Shown piece by piece: positions 63,339 to 64,000 of a DNA stretch of 64,000 nucleotides (positions within the stretch are counted from its first letter, which is position 1; every line of letters starts with the position of its first letter). The stretch is from Pseudorhodobacter antarcticus. Its GTDB lineage: Bacteria > Pseudomonadota > Alphaproteobacteria > Rhodobacterales > Rhodobacteraceae. Location: positions 1 through 64,000 of the forward strand of contig CAMAQR010000009.1 in the NCBI GenBank assembly GCA_945860375.1, read 5' to 3'. The position numbers and the translations under genes were made by a program. A model generated the notes under the pieces. The model was not told the origin of the DNA. It searched no databases and was given only the letters and a program-made list of their open reading frames with translations.

Positions 63339-64000
63339 TCAGTTGGCGATTTTGCCCAAAATCTTGTCCAAAGCCTTGCCTTGGGCCGAAGTGGCCGGCG
63401 CGTTTTTCACCGCGTCGTAATAGGCTTCGGGGTCAAACACCGCGATGCCAAGGTTCAGGTGTTCGGCTGTCAACTTGCCCATCGCGGACAACAGCTGATA
63501 GGTGCCGACGTAACGGCTGGCTTCAGCCTCAAGCTTGGTGGCCCGCGCGTTCAGCAATTCCTGTTCGGCGTTCAACACATCCAACGTGGTGCGTGCGCCC
63601 AAAGTCGCCTCTTCGCGCACGCCGTCGAAGGCCTTTTGTGCCGCAGAAACCTGCTGCGATCCGGCGTTTATGGACGCTCCCGCCATGGCCAGGTTGGCCC
63701 AGGCGCGGCCCACATTTTCGGCCACCACAACAGAGGTCTGGTGCAGGCTGGCCTGCGCAATCTCTTTGCCCGCCAAGGACTTGCGATAGACAGCCGACAG
63801 CTCGCCGCCCGCGTAAAGGGTCTGGTTCAGCGACAGGCCAAGACCGGTGGTGCCGACACCTTCGAAATCCTCAGAGATCGACGCCTGACCGCTGATGGTG
63901 GGCCCAAGCCCCGCCTTGGCCATTGCCACGCGCAGTTCTGCACCCTTGGCCTCGTGCTGCGCCTGAATGACGAAGGGGTGACCGCGCACCGCCGCGGCCC
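63339..64000 (-). CDS. TolC-family outer membrane efflux protein, C-terminal part (cut by the window edge)
   Basis: The frame runs open to the right edge, so only the last 220 residues or so are present. ISEDFEGVGTTGLGLSLNQTLYAGGELSAV is a TolC-type beta segment (cut here in two: ISEDFEGVGTTGLGLSL and NQTLYAGGELSAV). REEATLGARTTLDVLNAEQE with LLNARATKLEAEASRYVG matches the conserved coiled-coil half and LLSAMGKLTAEHLNL the C-terminal strand. It forms the outer membrane channel of a type I secretion or efflux system. A GTG near 63989 is internal, not the start. Confidence 0.88.
   Translation of the reverse strand, partial: AAAVRGHPFVIQAQHEAKGAELRVAMAKAGLGPTISGQASISEDFEGVGTTGLGLSLNQTLYAGGELSAVYRKSLAGKEIAQASLHQTSVVVAENVGRAWANLAMAGASINAGSQQVSAAQKAFDGVREEATLGARTTLDVLNAEQELLNARATKLEAEASRYVGTYQLLSAMGKLTAEHLNLGIAVFDPEAYYDAVKNAPATSAQGKALDKILGKIAN

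Overview
The window looks like chromosomal DNA of a Rhodobacterales alphaproteobacterium (Rhodobacteraceae, Roseobacter group or a close relative). The evidence is the high GC content, the methylated-amine gene cluster, the short 108-residue protein at 61798 of a type I know only from Rhodobacteraceae, a PopZ-like protein next to a TolC-type gene, and a recurring intergenic motif of the form GGATATTT...CCAAGATGAAA. No rRNA, tRNA, CRISPR array or intact insertion sequence was seen.

Region 1 (1-5500) holds an interrupted peptidoglycan-binding-type gene with an in-frame TAG, a small lipoprotein, and a two-gene unit: a fused alpha/beta 2-oxo acid dehydrogenase E1 and an overlapping FabD-like acyltransferase that lacks the usual malonyl-binding arginine. 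An IS481-type transposase remnant follows.

Region 2 (5500-30000) is the core of the window: a nearly complete pathway from trimethylamine N-oxide (TMAO) to central metabolism. Tdm (27212-29605) demethylates TMAO to dimethylamine and formaldehyde. DmmDABC (15485-19377) converts dimethylamine to methylamine. GmaS (5510-6817) ligates methylamine to glutamate. MgsABC (6882-9803) makes N-methylglutamate. A sarcosine-oxidase-type heterotetramer (21190-26187) probably acts as N-methylglutamate dehydrogenase (MgdABCD), returning glutamate and a folate-bound C1 unit. Two APC-family permeases, five small membrane-associated proteins, a DMT transporter, an XRE-cupin regulator, a GlxA/AraC-type regulator and a group II truncated haemoglobin are interleaved. 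The trimethylamine monooxygenase gene (tmm) is not in this window.

Region 3 (30000-45400) holds a decayed thermonuclease gene, a DegT-type aminotransferase coupled to an MFS exporter, gph, glmU-glmS-alkD-like, a lipoprotein gene divergent from moaA, an M20 amidohydrolase, an Hsp70-like ATPase, an FAD oxidoreductase and a DUF3422 protein.

Region 4 (45400-64000) holds pntAB, an isoprenylcysteine methyltransferase-like protein, a tryptophan-to-anthranilate set (kynU, a GNAT gene, kynA), an L,D-transpeptidase lipoprotein, a D-lyxose isomerase, a gene-free scar, a PuuD-like amidotransferase, a DUF305 protein, an EamA transporter, a class V aminotransferase divergent from an ABC exporter, ygfZ, efp, the 108-residue protein, a PopZ-like protein and the C-terminal part of a TolC-family protein cut by the right edge.

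All calls come from reading the sequence; no database search was possible. Start codons were re-chosen where a ribosome binding site or family length argued against the longest frame.
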